Source: Ficedula albicollis (taxonomy: Eukaryota > Chordata > Aves > Passeriformes > Muscicapidae). From it: a stretch of DNA of 64,000 bases. Where the stretch lies: positions 12,348,324 through 12,412,323 of the forward strand of contig NC_021674.1 in assembly GCF_000247815.1 (NCBI RefSeq). The letters run 5' to 3'. The translations under genes were made by a program, and so were the position numbers. The notes beneath the pieces are model-generated. The model was given only the letters and a program-made list of their open reading frames with translations. It had not been told where the DNA came from and made no database searches. Positions 1-13,189 of this stretch are shown in pieces (within the stretch, counting starts at the first letter, position 1; each line of letters opens with the position of its first letter).

Positions 1-805
1 ACTTACTCAGAGGTAATTTTCTCTCTCCCTCTCTCTCCTGTTATATTTTTTTTTTACTATTAATTTCTGGGATTTTTTACTACAGTATAATTCCATGGCA
101 GTGTTGAGCTTCTGACAGCTCTAGAGTGAGTATGGTGCTCTGAGTAGACCATTTGGGCTTGCTGGGTATGAGCAAAGTGCCTCCAAGATCCCCAGTACTC
201 TCTCAAGAGAAATGCATAAGGAAGTCTTTTGGGCTGGGAATTTAATTAAATAATTAAAAAAAAAAGATGTTATGCAATAGCATGACTTTTGAGTAATTGG
301 TGCTCAAATTAATGAGAAAATCATTAAAAAAAAAAGATGTTATGCAATAGCATGGCTTTTGAGTAATTGGTACTCAAATTAATGAGAAAATTAAGCTGAA
401 AATTGTTTCTCTTCAGAGGTCTAGATCCAGATAAGCCCTCTGAATCCAGCACAAAAATTCAGTTGGCTTTGTACTTTTCCCACACTTACTCAGAGGTAAT
501 TTTCTCTCTCCCTCTCTCTCCTGTTATATTTTTTTTTTACTATTAATTTCTGGGATTTTTTACTACAGTATAATTCCATGGCAGTGTTGAGCTTCTGACA
601 GCTCTAGAGTGAGTATGGTGCTCTGAGTAGACCATTTGGGCTTGCTGGGTATGAGCAAAGTGCCTCCAAGATCCCCAGTACTCTCTCAAGAGAAATGCAT
701 AAGGAAGTCTTTTGGGCTGGGAATTTAATTAAATAATTAAAAAAAAAAGATGTTATGCAATAGCATGACTTTTGAGTAATTGGTGCTCAAATTAATGAGA
801 AAATC
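1..805. repeat. 483-bp tandem duplication, two copies
   Basis: Bases 1-322 recur at 484-805 with a constant offset of 483. I found no mismatch on reading the two copies side by side, including the T-run, the CT-rich stretch and the A10 run. The stretch 323-483 lies between them and is not repeated afterwards. The first copy touches the window edge, so more copies may lie to the left. Near-identity implies a recent duplication or an assembly duplication. The match ends exactly at the end of the internal 70-bp unit (322 and 805). Confidence 0.92.
253..392. repeat. 70-bp tandem unit, two copies
   Basis: Units 253-322 and 323-392 are in direct tandem. They differ at three positions (catgac/catggc, ggtgctc/ggtactc, and the last base C/T). 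A third unit at 736-805 is identical to the first and is part of the 483-bp duplication. Each unit holds a small inverted repeat (tttgag...ctcaaa). The 70-bp duplication carries differences and so is probably older than the 483-bp event. Confidence 0.9.
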
Positions 806-3800
806 GAGATGTGAATATTTGCCATGAGTGGAGAGATAGCATAGACCAGGGCAGCAAAGAGGGAGCGATTTCCTGAAAATAGCTGGAAAATGCAGTCCTC
901 TTTACACAAATTTAAAAAACAGAGATTAAAAAAAAAAGTGTGGAGGTGAGAAATTGGAGGAAAGACAGACCAGTCCTGTCACTGAATTTGTGTCCTGCTT
1001 CGGGGGGTGTCTGTGAAAATGCTGAGCTGTCAGTAGTCTCTCCTGCACCTGTAACTTTTTTATTCCCATTGAACTCATAATATGTAAAATATGAGACATA
1101 TAATACAAACAATACCCTAAGCAAATTCTAAAACCCCCAGAAAGATTTTGACAAACGTAAAAAAGGGCATTCAGCATTTTCAAGCCTTTTCTCCTGATCA
1201 AACAGCAGCAATGCAAATGCAACAGCTGAATGAATGTTAACTGATGAAAATTATTTGTCACGTCCTCCTCGAGTCACCTTTGGGGTAATAACAAACATCT
1301 TGGTGGTCAGAGCTGGTGAACACCCAAAGCACTTGCTCTCCATGCTCCTGTGCCCACAAGGGCATAGAAATTACACTACAAATCAAAGTGTTTAATTCTA
1401 TGTATGGATCCTATATATGGAACATATTTTTGGGGAGAGGCTCCCATGGTTTCTTACTCTGTAAAAACTGAGTGCTGGTTCAATGTCCCTTCTGGCAGAT
1501 TGCATGTGAGCCATAAACAGAGTCATGGCTGGACAAGGATGGACATGTTGCATATCACTGAATAAAAGGATGACTTTTCATGTTGTTAAATGTAGGACCA
1601 CATTAAATCTCTTAATCCAGAAAACAGCTTGTTCCCCCCCCACCCCCCAATAAGGGACGTAATTTTAATATAAACTGGGTACAGCAGATTTATAAGCCTC
1701 TCAGTCTCAATCATGCTCTTTGTGTTTGTAAAAACAGATTTGACCTGTCTTCTCTAGCACTAAATCCAATATCCACATCAATTAAAGATGCCCATTGGCA
1801 AAAATCTTCATCATGTAGAAGTGATGTGATTTGCATAAAGATTTGATCTGCTTATTTTTTCTAAATACAGAGTTGATACATTTAATATGAAAACTGAGTA
1901 AATAGAAAGACTTTTCTGGCGGATCTGGAGTCATGCTTAAACAGGCGCATACACAGCTCAGAAAATGGATCTTTATGTGTTCTTATGTATGGATGGATGA
2001 ATAAAGTGCAGTTCTTATTTCAATTTTGGTACTGAATTTGTAATATAACAGTGAATTTATCTGTGCAATCAAGCATGTCTTGAGTGAGTGGTCTATAAGT
2101 AGCTGCATTTTCAACTGTGGGGGATTTAAAAAAAAATCTCATATAATTCTTGATTTTTAACTCTAACTGCAGCTGCTACTCTTGGCAAGTCTACTAAAAA
2201 AATCTGTTCAGCAGAAACTCAAGCTCACTCTATTGCTAATATCTTTCATAAAACCTCAAGAGGTTTTAACTGTTCTTATGGTCACATCCTGGTTTTCCTT
2301 TCTATGTTAGCACCCATATGCTTTGATTGCATCCTTTTTCAAAATAGGTACTCTCATCCTTCAGTCAAACAATCTGTATTCATGAGATGGAAGAGAGACT
2401 GAAGAGAACATGGAATTTGAAAGCCACACAATCTTTGCCCAAGGAAGGGATCCTTAGGGAAAGGGGGATATTCCTCTTTGTGAAGCTAAGAACAGAGAAG
2501 AACTTTCAGGCCATTGTGAGGGAAGATGAGAAAATGAAGCTCGTCATTGTTTGATATAATTTTTCATTATTTTGCAATTTCTCTCTTTTAAAAAAAAAAC
2601 TCTAAGGTTTAGTTAGAGCAGATATGGGTAGTTTTTATATCCAGGTACAGAAATACATTAAGGAGAATGTTTAAAACTAAAAGGTTACATATCTATAAAT
2701 AGTTTGGTTTAAATATATAGGTAAAAAACTGTTCATTGCTGCATAATTCTAGTTTTGAAGTCAGTTGATTTCAATATATTTTGGGACTGAAGTAATACAA
2801 GAGTGAATCAGTTCCATAATTATTTTGGGAAAAAATGATATGCTAGTAGTTCTGGGGAATTTTTTTCTGCACAAATCATTGCTGCTTAAGGAAGGTAACC
2901 ATACCTTTCTTCATATGTCTAAATTAATGTCATCTTGCATATGCAGATATGTTTCTTTTTGGGTTTTATTAGGAAAGAGATTTTTTTTTCTTTTTAAAAT
3001 GGCAGATGTCTCAGATGAGTAAGAGAATTAGGCATGCTGTTATTAGCAAGAATCCTAAAAAATCAGATTATTGTAAGAAAGAGGAACTGAAAGTGTGAAA
3101 AAAAGCTTGCTCATTAACATCTCTAAATTTAACTTATTAAAAGAATGATTTTTTTTTTGCCACCTTTGATCACTGGAGCTATTAATAAAAAAGAAATAAT
3201 CAAGTTCTTAGCATTTTCTTAGTAACAATGGTAACAGAGGGTAGCATTTTGGGTCTAAGTTAATAAAATATATAACACTGGCTGATAGTGAGGCAGAAAT
3301 TTTAGTAGCTATCTTAATTGCTATGGGAACACTGGCCTTAACGCAGCTTGCAGAGTATTTGTTGAGGTTGCAGGTTCAAAATAGTTTTTTTTCTTGTGAG
3401 TCTTCATTAAGGTGCAAAAATTGCAGTAATAGATGTGTTATATGCAATTCTTTAATTAGCTGAATTTCTCAGCTCACACGTTGATAAGTGTGTGGTAACA
3501 TAGCTGTCAAAAAATCTTAGAGGTCTGAAATATTATTTAGGGTTTTTGTTTAAATTGTCTGAGATGGATAGACAAGTATTAACAAAAACTTAAAGTAAAG
3601 AAAAAATGTTGCAAATATATTCACTTCGCAAAGAGAAATACTGGAACAATAATGGGGGTCTTGTCAGCTAAATATTATTACTGAGTATTCACACAGAAAT
3701 GTAAAATCTTCTGTTTTATTTATTAAAACCTTGTGCTACTGTGTGAAAAACCAGATGTTTCAGGAAAAATGGGGAAGAATACATGATTAATTGCTACTAG

Positions 3801-5559
3801 AATATATGGTTAATGTGAATCTCACAAGTAGCAGAGTACCACAATCTGTTTGCCACAGGGTTTCAAAAGTGCATCTCTGCTTGCAAGAAGCACTCAATTG
3901 TGGTCAAACTTATAATTCATGTCAGACATGTGGCTGCCCAGACTAGCACATCTGGAAAAAAAAAATCTGTTTTATTTACAGAGAGAGAAAGAGCACACTG
4001 CTGGAGTTCCAGTCTGAAAAGAAATCATGAAATTTTTTTCTAGCATACAGAGAACACTGTGTGGAGTGTGGCACTAAGGACAGTGGTGGAAGACTAAAGA
4101 AAATTTATTTTCCCCTCACAAATGGAGGCATGTAATAAAATAGGAAACGTGGAAATAATAGCGGAAAACATTTTCAGATGAAGGAATCTGAGGCTAGAAG
4201 TGTTGCTGGGGACCAGTTTTATCCAGAGATGTCCTGAGAACTATTGATAATGGACAACAAAAATCACTCTGAACCTTGATTGGATGTGAAGAATCAGATG
4301 AACTACTCCCACACAATGCTGTCAGCCTGTGTAAAAATGGTTTTTTGCACAGTAACAAAATGGATTAAAACCTGACTTTGTTATTCTTTGCCTGTGCAAA
4401 GATTTATTCATTCTCCCAACCTGAAGAGTCATGAGATAGCTTGATTTAGTAGCTGCAAAAACAATGTTTTTAATATTACAAACCTAGAGTGAAGCAAAAA
4501 GTAGTGGTGTTATCTCACAACCCATATCCATGGCAATGTATTCTTTTAATGTTTTATTAGATGCAGTTGCTGCTTATATTCCTAACTTCAAGTTTTCTAG
4601 CACTTTAGTGGTTTCTTCTAGAATTTTGTGTTTTCTGTTTATTGTTGATGGGTCACAGTTTGTTGATGATTGTAAGTGACTGTGAAGTATTAACACACAG
4701 CAGTTACCTTTTCCATTTTCTTTAAAGCATAAACTTATAATTGTATGTGTATATGTAAAACACTGCAAATAAAACTTGGAAACCCAGGTGGGCTGGCTAT
4801 CCAAAAATCACTAACCACTGCTAATAATTTGACATGATGGCTTTTGAAAGACACTATGCTCTACTTTGGGATTTTATTACTTATATATGCCATTTCATAA
4901 TCTCTTTACAATTGGGAAAACCAGAAAATAGTATTGTTGGAAAGGTTTAGGGTGAGATGAAGGTATAATTAATGGACACTGGTATTGGTAATGACAATGT
5001 GTCTGGTGTAGGTCATTTAAGCCTGTATTCTTGCTAGTACTTAAATACTGTGCTTAATACTGAGAATGCACTTCAACATTTCCCTTCTGGATGTTTGAGT
5101 CTTGGCTTGCTTTTAGGAAAATTAATGATCTGTTCTACTTTAACATCCTGAATGGGAAATTGCAGGATGGCCTGTTTGTACAGCTCTATCATGAGAGCAT
5201 TGGAGCTGGATCATAAAGAATTTGTAGTTAAACCATCATTTGTGGGGAAAGATCCAATGGTAAACATGGAAATGTCCCTAATCTAATAAAAAAGATTCAA
5301 TGTTTTCTCCATACGTTGTCCTTGGCTTAAAAATATTATGATCTGCTGTAAAAACTGGCATTTCACATGTTCTTTGGGCAGAAAAGAGAATTAGGAAGCA
5401 GAGGGAGGGATGTGGAATAATCACATAAAGTTGTTCAAATGCAGAATTTAAAGGGGTGATTTGAAGGACCTTATGCAGTGCCTGCTCAGCAGAAGAGGTG
5501 GTGGGAGGGCATGGAGGAAATGATTGCAATCCTGTGCAGATCTGTGATGGGAATGAGAC
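806..5559. other. non-coding, no feature recognised
   Basis: AT-rich unique sequence. ORFs are short and unsupported by splice signals. The only local oddity is a C8-A-C6 tract at 1634-1648, the usual size of C-runs here apart from the two giant tracts further on. No transposable element was recognised. Confidence 0.6.
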
Positions 5560-5690
5560 TTTGGTGCAATTCTGGTGTCCACACCTCAGGCAGGATAAAG
5601 CTGAGGAGATGTGAGAAAAGGCACTGAAACTGGTGTTAGAGATGCAACTGCTGCTGTACAAGGAGGCACTGAAAAGGCTGGTTTAACACA
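5560..5690 (+). mobile_element. CR1 LINE fragment, degraded
   Basis: The stretch resembles the 3' part of the CR1 ORF2 region. It has a tgcaattctggtgtcc-like start, then the pattern of CR1 copies that reads as a list of 'lesser' codons, then a tacaaggaggcactgaaaaggctgg-like segment. Divergence and small indels are high, so this is an old, 5'-truncated copy. A minus-strand ORF over 5278-5661 is only a shadow of it. Subfamily not assigned. Confidence 0.6.
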
Positions 5691-8600
5691 CCTGTCGTAA
5701 AGGTGGGAAGGGGTAGGACTGAGATTTATAAACTCTAGGAGTTGGTGAATATAGCATTTGTAAAAGAGAGTGCCCATATACCCCCTGAGCAGTGGATGTA
5801 AGCCTGGCTAGATGGATACCTGTAAAAATCTGTTCGTGTTAGAGCAGGGATAATTTCTTTCACTTCTTAGTCAGGTTTTCCCTCCTAAAGTGATGGCCTT
5901 GACCTATTTATGTGGCCTTCAACCTCTTTTTCCTGTGGGTCAGTGAAAAGCTAAGCTGTGCAAGTTCTTTACCAGGAGACTGTAGGAAAATTATAGGAAA
6001 GGGGTTTTGTTATGGACCCCAGTTTGGAGGTTGCTCTAACATTTATTTGCCTTAGATGACTATGAACTATTCTTTCTGCTTGGTGAGAATTGGACAAGAA
6101 GGACAATTGCAAGCAGAAGGTTGAATAAATCTTGAATTCTCAACAAAATAAGGTGAAATTGACAAAGATTGTTTTTTTCTTTCTCCTCAGTAGCTGCAGC
6201 CTCTTGCTCCCTGGATATTGCCCTCATATTGAAAGGGGGTTAACTTTCTTCCAAGCCTTTAGACACATCTTCTACCCTTTTTCCATAGCAGCTGAGGTGT
6301 GCTCCAGGGACTACCAATTGCCCTAGTTTCCACATTTTCATGGTTCTGTATATCTAAACAAAATATAAATTAATATGAGGTGAGATAAAATCAAGATGAT
6401 GAGAAGACTGCAAAAGCAATGGGACATTTTATGGCTAGTAAGGAGATGATGAAATTTAAATATTCTTGTACCAGAACTCAGTTAAATGAAAATAAAGTGA
6501 GCAGTGATGACAGGTTTAAATTTTGGGTAGTTGATGAAATTTTACTTTTCCTAATCCAAAATTTATTAATGCCAAGACAACACTGTCCTAGGGTTCCTTT
6601 GGACTTACACTCTCACACCCTTAGCCTATAAACAATTTCTCTATACTATTTACATGTAAATTTTGAAGGGTCTAAGTTTGGGCTTTAGAAATCTAAATTA
6701 CGGATACACTGTTTGAGGAGAAAAAGGAATGACAAGATTTATACATATTTAAAAAGCAAGGAACTGAAGACCTCCTTCTCCACAATCCTCTCCAGCACTG
6801 TTTTGTCCCTGTGGTCCCAACCACCCAAACTCAAGGCATTACACTTTCTGTCTCATCTGGCCTCACAGGCACTGTTACTACTTCACCAATTGCAGATTGA
6901 TCCAGATAGCCCTTAAATCACCCAGCATCCTTCTGTTAACTCTTGTCTGCCTGAATTGGTTCACACTTTCCAGGAACCCTGACAGATAAGGTCCCTACCT
7001 AGGTCAGAGCCTCAAAACACGCATTTTCTCCTGGAACTGCATTTCAGAAAGTACCTCTATAACACCAAAAGTTGTCACAAATAGCAGAAGGATTACAAGG
7101 CAAAAGTCTTGTTGCTGCAGGAAATTAATTAATGAAGAAAACCTTTGAGCACTCACATTATTTAATAGCATTAGGTCAGTCTGATGGATACAGTAGGATC
7201 TCCTAAAAGATACATAGAATTTTAAAAAATTCTAATATATTCTCATCCCCACATTTCTCTTTCTTCTTGAATCTCAGGCGTTATGCTATGTTCTCCTAAG
7301 GATTTCACAGCTCCTGCTTCTATTACCAGATGCTTTTGAAATAAATACCTGTTGTCTGGCAGGGGATCAGAGGCAGCAGCACCTGGAATAAAAGGCAACC
7401 TATCCTGCAGAGACCAGCACTGCTCTGAGATGCCATTCCTGCATTTCCTCCACAGCAGTTCACGTGGTGGCTGCTGCCAGGTTTGCTGTCAGGCTGTTCC
7501 TGCTCCTGTGTCATGTTGCAGAATTGATACATGGCACTGTAAATGGTTTGAAATGATGTTAAACACATTTGTTACCTGCAAAAATCAAAGCTAACAGAGA
7601 GAACAGGGCAAGAAATCCAGGGCGTGAAATCCAGTAATAGGTGAGGTATTCTGGTGACATCATGTCAAATCACCATGCAAATCATGCTGAAAATAATTAT
7701 CTTTCAGGAGACCTCTGCCATCTGTCTCCATTTTGCTTTTGTCTTATGTAAACAGGACAACACTCTTCTTCTTTCTTCCCCAGATCTGGAAGGCAGAGTT
7801 AGAGAGAGTGCACCGTATTTTGTATGTTTTATTTCTTTCTGGATGTGTATGTTCAGAGCACAACTGGAAAGAACTCCAGAGTGTGATCTTCCATTTCCAA
7901 TCTTACCATTGTTGATGAGCACTGACACAGACATAATTGAGACCAGTAAATTATCCTCATAACTTCTGAGACCACACACATGGAAATGCATGGCATGTCT
8001 TGCTGAGAGCATGTGTAGGTCCTTCACAAAATCAGATAGATGTCACTGTTTCACTTGCATTCTATGTTTTCAAGGTTTTCTCAGTTTTTTTCTCCTTTTA
8101 AAAGTAAAATCAGTCCTGGATGCACTGGGGAATAGCCTGAGCTTTCCCAAGTGTTTTCTTGGTTAGTCTTTCTCTGCATTAGCTGTAATGGCACTGGCAC
8201 TAGTCTGAAAATTGTTGATACTTGCTTGGACTCCTGCAGCTTCTCTTAGAAGTCCACTTCTGAGCAACCCTACCATGATGGGTTATTTCTCTAATAATCA
8301 TACTCATATTTATCCATTATGGCAGACGTAGCTGAAACCAGCTGCCTCAAGTCCTAATTTGGGTCCCTAACAATGGGACCATTGTACTGTCTTGTCAGAC
8401 ACTCCTTTGGAAAACTAATTATGTCTATCCAGGTGTTTCATGCTGATATTCTTTCTCAGAGAAAGTAATTCTATTTTGGCAGATCTGTCTTTCCTTGTAG
8501 GGTCAGTCTCTCTAGCACATCTGTTTCACATCTTTCCTTTCTGTCAATACTTCTGGAAATGAGGGGTCTGTAGGAAATGGTGTTTAAAATAATAAACAGA

Positions 8601-11600
8601 GCTTGTTAAATTGCAGTCACAACATTCATAACGGTCAAGTTTAAACAAGGAAATAAATAGTTAAAGCACAGTACATCATGTATTGTTCTTACAATAAATA
8701 CTATTTTCAATCAACTGTAAGCAAACACTCAGTAAATCTCTCTCTCCTACCTCAATTTACCTGTTGGGATCTATATGACAGCTTGCTTTAAGGGTTTATT
8801 ACTCATTTGGTACCTATAAATTCAGAATTGTTGCTGTTGCCATAAATCTGTTAATTTCCTGTGCAGTAGCTCTTATCCTTTTCTCCTGCTTTCTTGGTTT
8901 TACATTGTTGATAGTTATGTTAATGGTATTAAAGTATTGAGTAAGGCACTTGATTAAAGGCAGTGAGGAAAGTGGTTGAGATGCTGTGGATTGGTCTTTT
9001 TAAAAAGTACGTAATTCAAAACTTTTGTATTCATAGCTGATAGCTGCTTTAAATGCTCAGATGAAAAGCTAAAACAAGGTGACAGATTTGATGTTTCTCT
9101 TTGGAGGAAAGCGGAATGTTTTTATAACAAAACAGAGCAGTTTCACTAAAAATCTAATTTTTAGAAAGGAGGAAATATTTCTTGTCCCATATTCAATTAT
9201 ACTTGATTTCTAACCCCATTATTTTAGTTCCTCTGGAACTGCTTTAAAGCGCTTAAAGTTGACTCTAAATTAATGAAATGAAGTTTTTACCTTAGTATAA
9301 TATGCCAGAAAGTTATTTAATAATGTTTTACATTTTAAATTGTATGAAAAAAACCAAGGAAGACAAAGAAACAGTTGGTCTTTACAGTAAAACTGTTGCA
9401 ACCTGGTTTCTAAGTGGGATGCTTGGGTCCCAATGAGGCTGAGATGGGAAAGTGTTCTTTTCTGTTCTGTGCAAATTATTATATCTTTTCATATCATCTG
9501 AAGCCTCCCATGGGGTTCATCATGTCTTCCTCCCCAGGGATGTAACTCATGGACTTGATGGCATAGAAGTTTGTCAACCTGCCCTAAACTCTCTGCTTAT
9601 ATGTAATGATTGTAGCCTGATTTATGGAGATTTATTTTGTGCCAAATCCTTGGGAGGCTGCTTCTGTGGCTTTGTCTGTCTTTTGTGTATTCCTTAGATA
9701 AAATTCTGTAGGCAGCACATATATCAAGTGTATTTGAGAAGGTAAATATTGCTGATCCTTGTGGAAACAAATCAGGAATATTATATATGTATATAAAATT
9801 GCTTATATAAAAATTATCATGCAGTCTACTATTGTTACAGATAAAATCCAGAAAAATACTTCAAGGATCATATGTTTTGGTTTTGGTGAGTTTTGCCTTT
9901 TTTTTTTTTTTCAAGCTTCACAGATGCCTGTGGCTCTGCAGGGGTTTATGATTTTAAATAATAAATGCTGCAATAGCTTTATGTACCTTCATAACATTGT
10001 CCTCCAAAATTAACATTGGATCCTTAATCCAAGGGGAGGGTTGATAAATTTGAGTGCTTTGGCAGCAAATAACCTATTTAGAGGATGTTTATAATTTAAA
10101 AGAATTGTGCTACCCATTTTAAAATTGCACATCAGCAGGAATAAATTATTGGATGTGAAAGCAGAAACTGCAGTGATAGAACTGTTAAGGAAAATGATTG
10201 TATTTTTTAAAGAAATACAAATGTTTGAATTTTGAAAAGCTCCAAAGAACAGAAGCAAGACTGTGTTATTAAGTGAGATACAAGGGATTCTGGTGTGTAC
10301 TGGGGGTAAAATGTGAGTTGTCTACTGATGTATTCAATAAAAATTCCCTTACAGTGCTAAGAGCTTGCACTGAGGAAATCACAAGTAAATCCAGAGAGGA
10401 AAAAGGTTAGAAAGCTGTGGAGGGCTATTTGAGTGCCCAAAACCCTCTGTCACTTGTTTTGTGGCAGTTGAGTAGAAGCCCTTTGCTCATTTTGAGGTTT
10501 TAATTCAGGCTGTGTAATCCATGCTGGCACAGGTGAGGATCAGGTGAGAAAATCCTTTGGCTTCAGAGAGGGAGCTGAGAGGAGCTGCTCTGAATGCTTA
10601 GTTTAAAATGATTTCAGATTGACTTACGGAGGGCATTGTCATGTGGCCTGAAAACTGGAATACCCAGCAACAGATACAAAGGAAAGGTATCCAGTTGATC
10701 AACTTTCAGATATGACTAAATATCTTTGGGTTTGATCTGGAAGAGAAATAAAGTGGAAGTTTCTAGAGGCAACTAAACAGAGGAAAGTGGTGAGTGCTTG
10801 TGAGAGTGGACAAGTTTAATTTTACACAAACACTTAGAAGCTGAAGAAAGAGGCAAAAAATTATTTAAAAAATTAAAGCTCAGGAAAGGGAACTTTATAT
10901 GTCTGGAAAATCAGCTATTTGGTGGGAGGGAAAAATCAGCGAGACATCAAGGAATGAAACTGAACAGCAATTTCCATTTTATTATGCAGATGAAAGTCTA
11001 GAAGAATTCTTTTGTGAGAGTAGCAAATTATACCCTCCTGACACCTGAATGTGGTTCCTATTGATGCATCTGCATGCAACTCCCTTTAATATCTGAAAAC
11101 AGAAAGTACAGGTGGTCTGAAATCAAGGGATGGCTGTGCACCAGTTTGTAGGCTTAAAAGAATCTTTTGCCAGCCAAGGTCTTAATTATGTGTATAGTTT
11201 TAAGCTGGCTGAAGTCTATGACCTTAAATTGCGAGTTCTGGAGCAGAGTGTTGGTGCTATTCATTGTAGAAGAAAAGCCTGGTATATTACTCCAGTCTAA
11301 TCTTCCAGAAAAGCAGATTTCTTACACACAGCCCTTGGGCAAAAATATGAATTACCTTCCTGAACTGAATTAATCCTAAGGAAAATGCATAGGTTAATTT
11401 TGCCATCAGACTTCAATTCTGACCTTGGACAAGACACTTAAAGCATCCACATCATTGTTCTCATCATATGCTTAAAATTTACACTTCTTCCCATTCATTC
11501 TATCTGGAAACCCAAGTGTTTCCTGTGGCTTGTCTGGAGTAGACTCTGGACATTGCTGTGATTTGAATAATAGCAGGATGGAAAAGAAGTAAAACCAGAG

Positions 11601-12589
11601 GTTAGAAAGGAAAATAATGTTTTAGGTGTATGTTGGACTGTCCCTTAAACAGAGGAACTTCCATTACTTGGCACTGTGCTGTCGTTAACTGCTGATTAAA
11701 TACTGTGCTCATTATAATACATTTAATTTTGCATTAATTTTTATTTACATAATTCAGTGGGCACCTTTCCTTTTGTGGCTACACGTTCTGGGTTTTTTTG
11801 AGTTGTTTTGAGATTAGAGCAAGCACAGTTGAGTGTTCACTGAAAGCCTCAGGCTCACAGAAACAGAGTAGCTGCTCACAATCTCAGCTGTTCTCCAAAT
11901 TAGGATGTCAAATTCCACAATGCCTTTTCACCAACTTCCCTCACGTTTTTTTCCCCCCTCATCTTGGTGACAGAGTTCAGCACATGCACACCTTCACCTG
12001 TGACAGCCTCATAAATCCATGGGTTGAAGTTGTGTAGAGAATGAACAATATGTCACCTAATGAGAGACAATAGACTTAATTAGGCCAAGGTGAGCTATTC
12101 CCTGGGTGTGGAGGAAGGAAGGAGCGTTCTATTGATGTGCAAGGAGATAGGTAGGGCTGATAGATGGGCACAGAGATGTTCAGAAGGTCTTTGAGAGGCT
12201 CCTGTGTTACACCAGATATAAATACAGGCTTGTGGTCTTTATCTGTGTAGAGTAAGACAGCACCTCATGGGAGTGGGTGAATAATTCCACTGTGTTGATG
12301 CTGGTGTGTGACAGTGGGATTTGTCAGATTCTTCTCCTAACTTTGTTCTTGCTGATTTAGCAGGAATTTTGGTCTGGAGCTTATTAGACTTCCCCACACT
12401 GATTTCTCAGCATTAACTTTTCTTTCTTCAGCTTGTGACTTTGTGGTCTTCTTACAAAAGGGGTCTTTGTAGCAGAATGACATTGTTTGGTTAAGGACTT
12501 TAGACCTTATAGACTAGAAGTTAATATAGTTGCATTAAAAGAACCCAAATAAAACCTCCAAAAATTCTACTGTGTTATCTTCCATGATA
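5691..12589. other. non-coding, no feature recognised
   Basis: Unique AT-rich sequence. The longest ORFs are about 100 codons, overlap on opposite strands (7654-8027) and show no coding signature. A T15 run sits at 9898-9912. No repeat family was recognised. Confidence 0.55.
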
Positions 12590-12650
12590 TGCGTTAGATT
12601 CCCAAGCAGCTGATGCCTTGAGAGGCTACCTGGAACAAAGGCTAGACAGT

Positions 12651-12744
12651 GTTAAAGGAATAAAGTAAGTATTTATTCAAAAGGCCTTTAAAGGAATGTT
12701 AAAGGAATAAAGTAGGTATTTATTCAAAAGGCCTTTAAAGGAAA
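12651..12744. repeat. 47-bp tandem duplication inside the LTR
   Basis: Units 12651-12697 and 12698-12744 match except for an A/G change (gtaagt/gtaggt) and the last base. The duplication copies the AATAAA hexamer, giving two polyadenylation signals at 12659-12664 and 12706-12711. Confidence 0.9.
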
Positions 12745-12841
12745 TACCTTGGGCAGTACAAGAGCCTGACCATGGCTCTAGCCAAAATGGATATCTTGGA
12801 TGTAATGAATTTTCACACTTTTATAACTTTGGTCCATTTAC

Positions 12842-12903
12842 GTATTGGGGTTCATTGTCCAATTACAGCTTTGTATTGGGGTTCATTTTCCAATTACAGC
12901 TTT
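12842..12903. repeat. 31-bp tandem duplication inside the LTR
   Basis: Units 12842-12872 and 12873-12903 begin gtattggggttcatt and end caattacagcttt. They differ by one base (attgtcc/attttcc). This is a second, independent short duplication within the same LTR. Confidence 0.9.
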
Positions 12904-13189
12904 GGGTTATGAAGTCCCATCCTCCCAGTTTGCTCTCCTCAATTTGCTGTTGTTTAAATTTTTGGGCCTGAAGCTGCAATGGTGTCCTTGGTGCTCAGGC
13001 TGGAAATGGATTGTTTTGTCTAACTAAACTGTGAAGAGAACTTGCTAACAATTTATATGAAGTTCAGAGTTACATACTAATGCAGTACAGATTCTGGAAA
13101 ACATGAAAGCTAAAAGTTAAGGCATCACAATCACATAATCACATTGTCCTTCTTCCTTGCCCATGCTTCTTTGTAGGTGTAGAAGAGAT

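Larger units (their letters stand above)
12590..13135 (+). mobile_element. LTR fragment, passerine ERV type (boundaries approximate)
   Basis: The block carries the look of a songbird endogenous-retrovirus LTR: an AATAAA signal (12659-12664) near a GTAAGT-like motif, followed by a conserved-looking stretch with 'gggcagtacaagagcctg', a tataacttt region and a 'tttgggcctgaagctgcaat' stretch. Recognition comes from general memory of such repeats, not from an alignment. I could not fix the TG...CA ends or a target-site duplication. No gag, pol or env ORF is adjacent, so it is a solo LTR or fragment. Two internal tandem duplications are listed separately. Confidence 0.5.

Noticed and set aside
1..805. 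CRISPR-like array
   Set aside because: There are only two or three long direct repeats without regular short spacers, in vertebrate DNA. This is a tandem duplication.
5278..5661. 127-codon minus-strand ORF
   Set aside because: It overlaps the antisense of an old CR1 fragment. Composition is non-coding and no family matches.
7323..8027. Overlapping ORFs on both strands
   Set aside because: Mutual shadows, no splice support, and none resembles a known protein.
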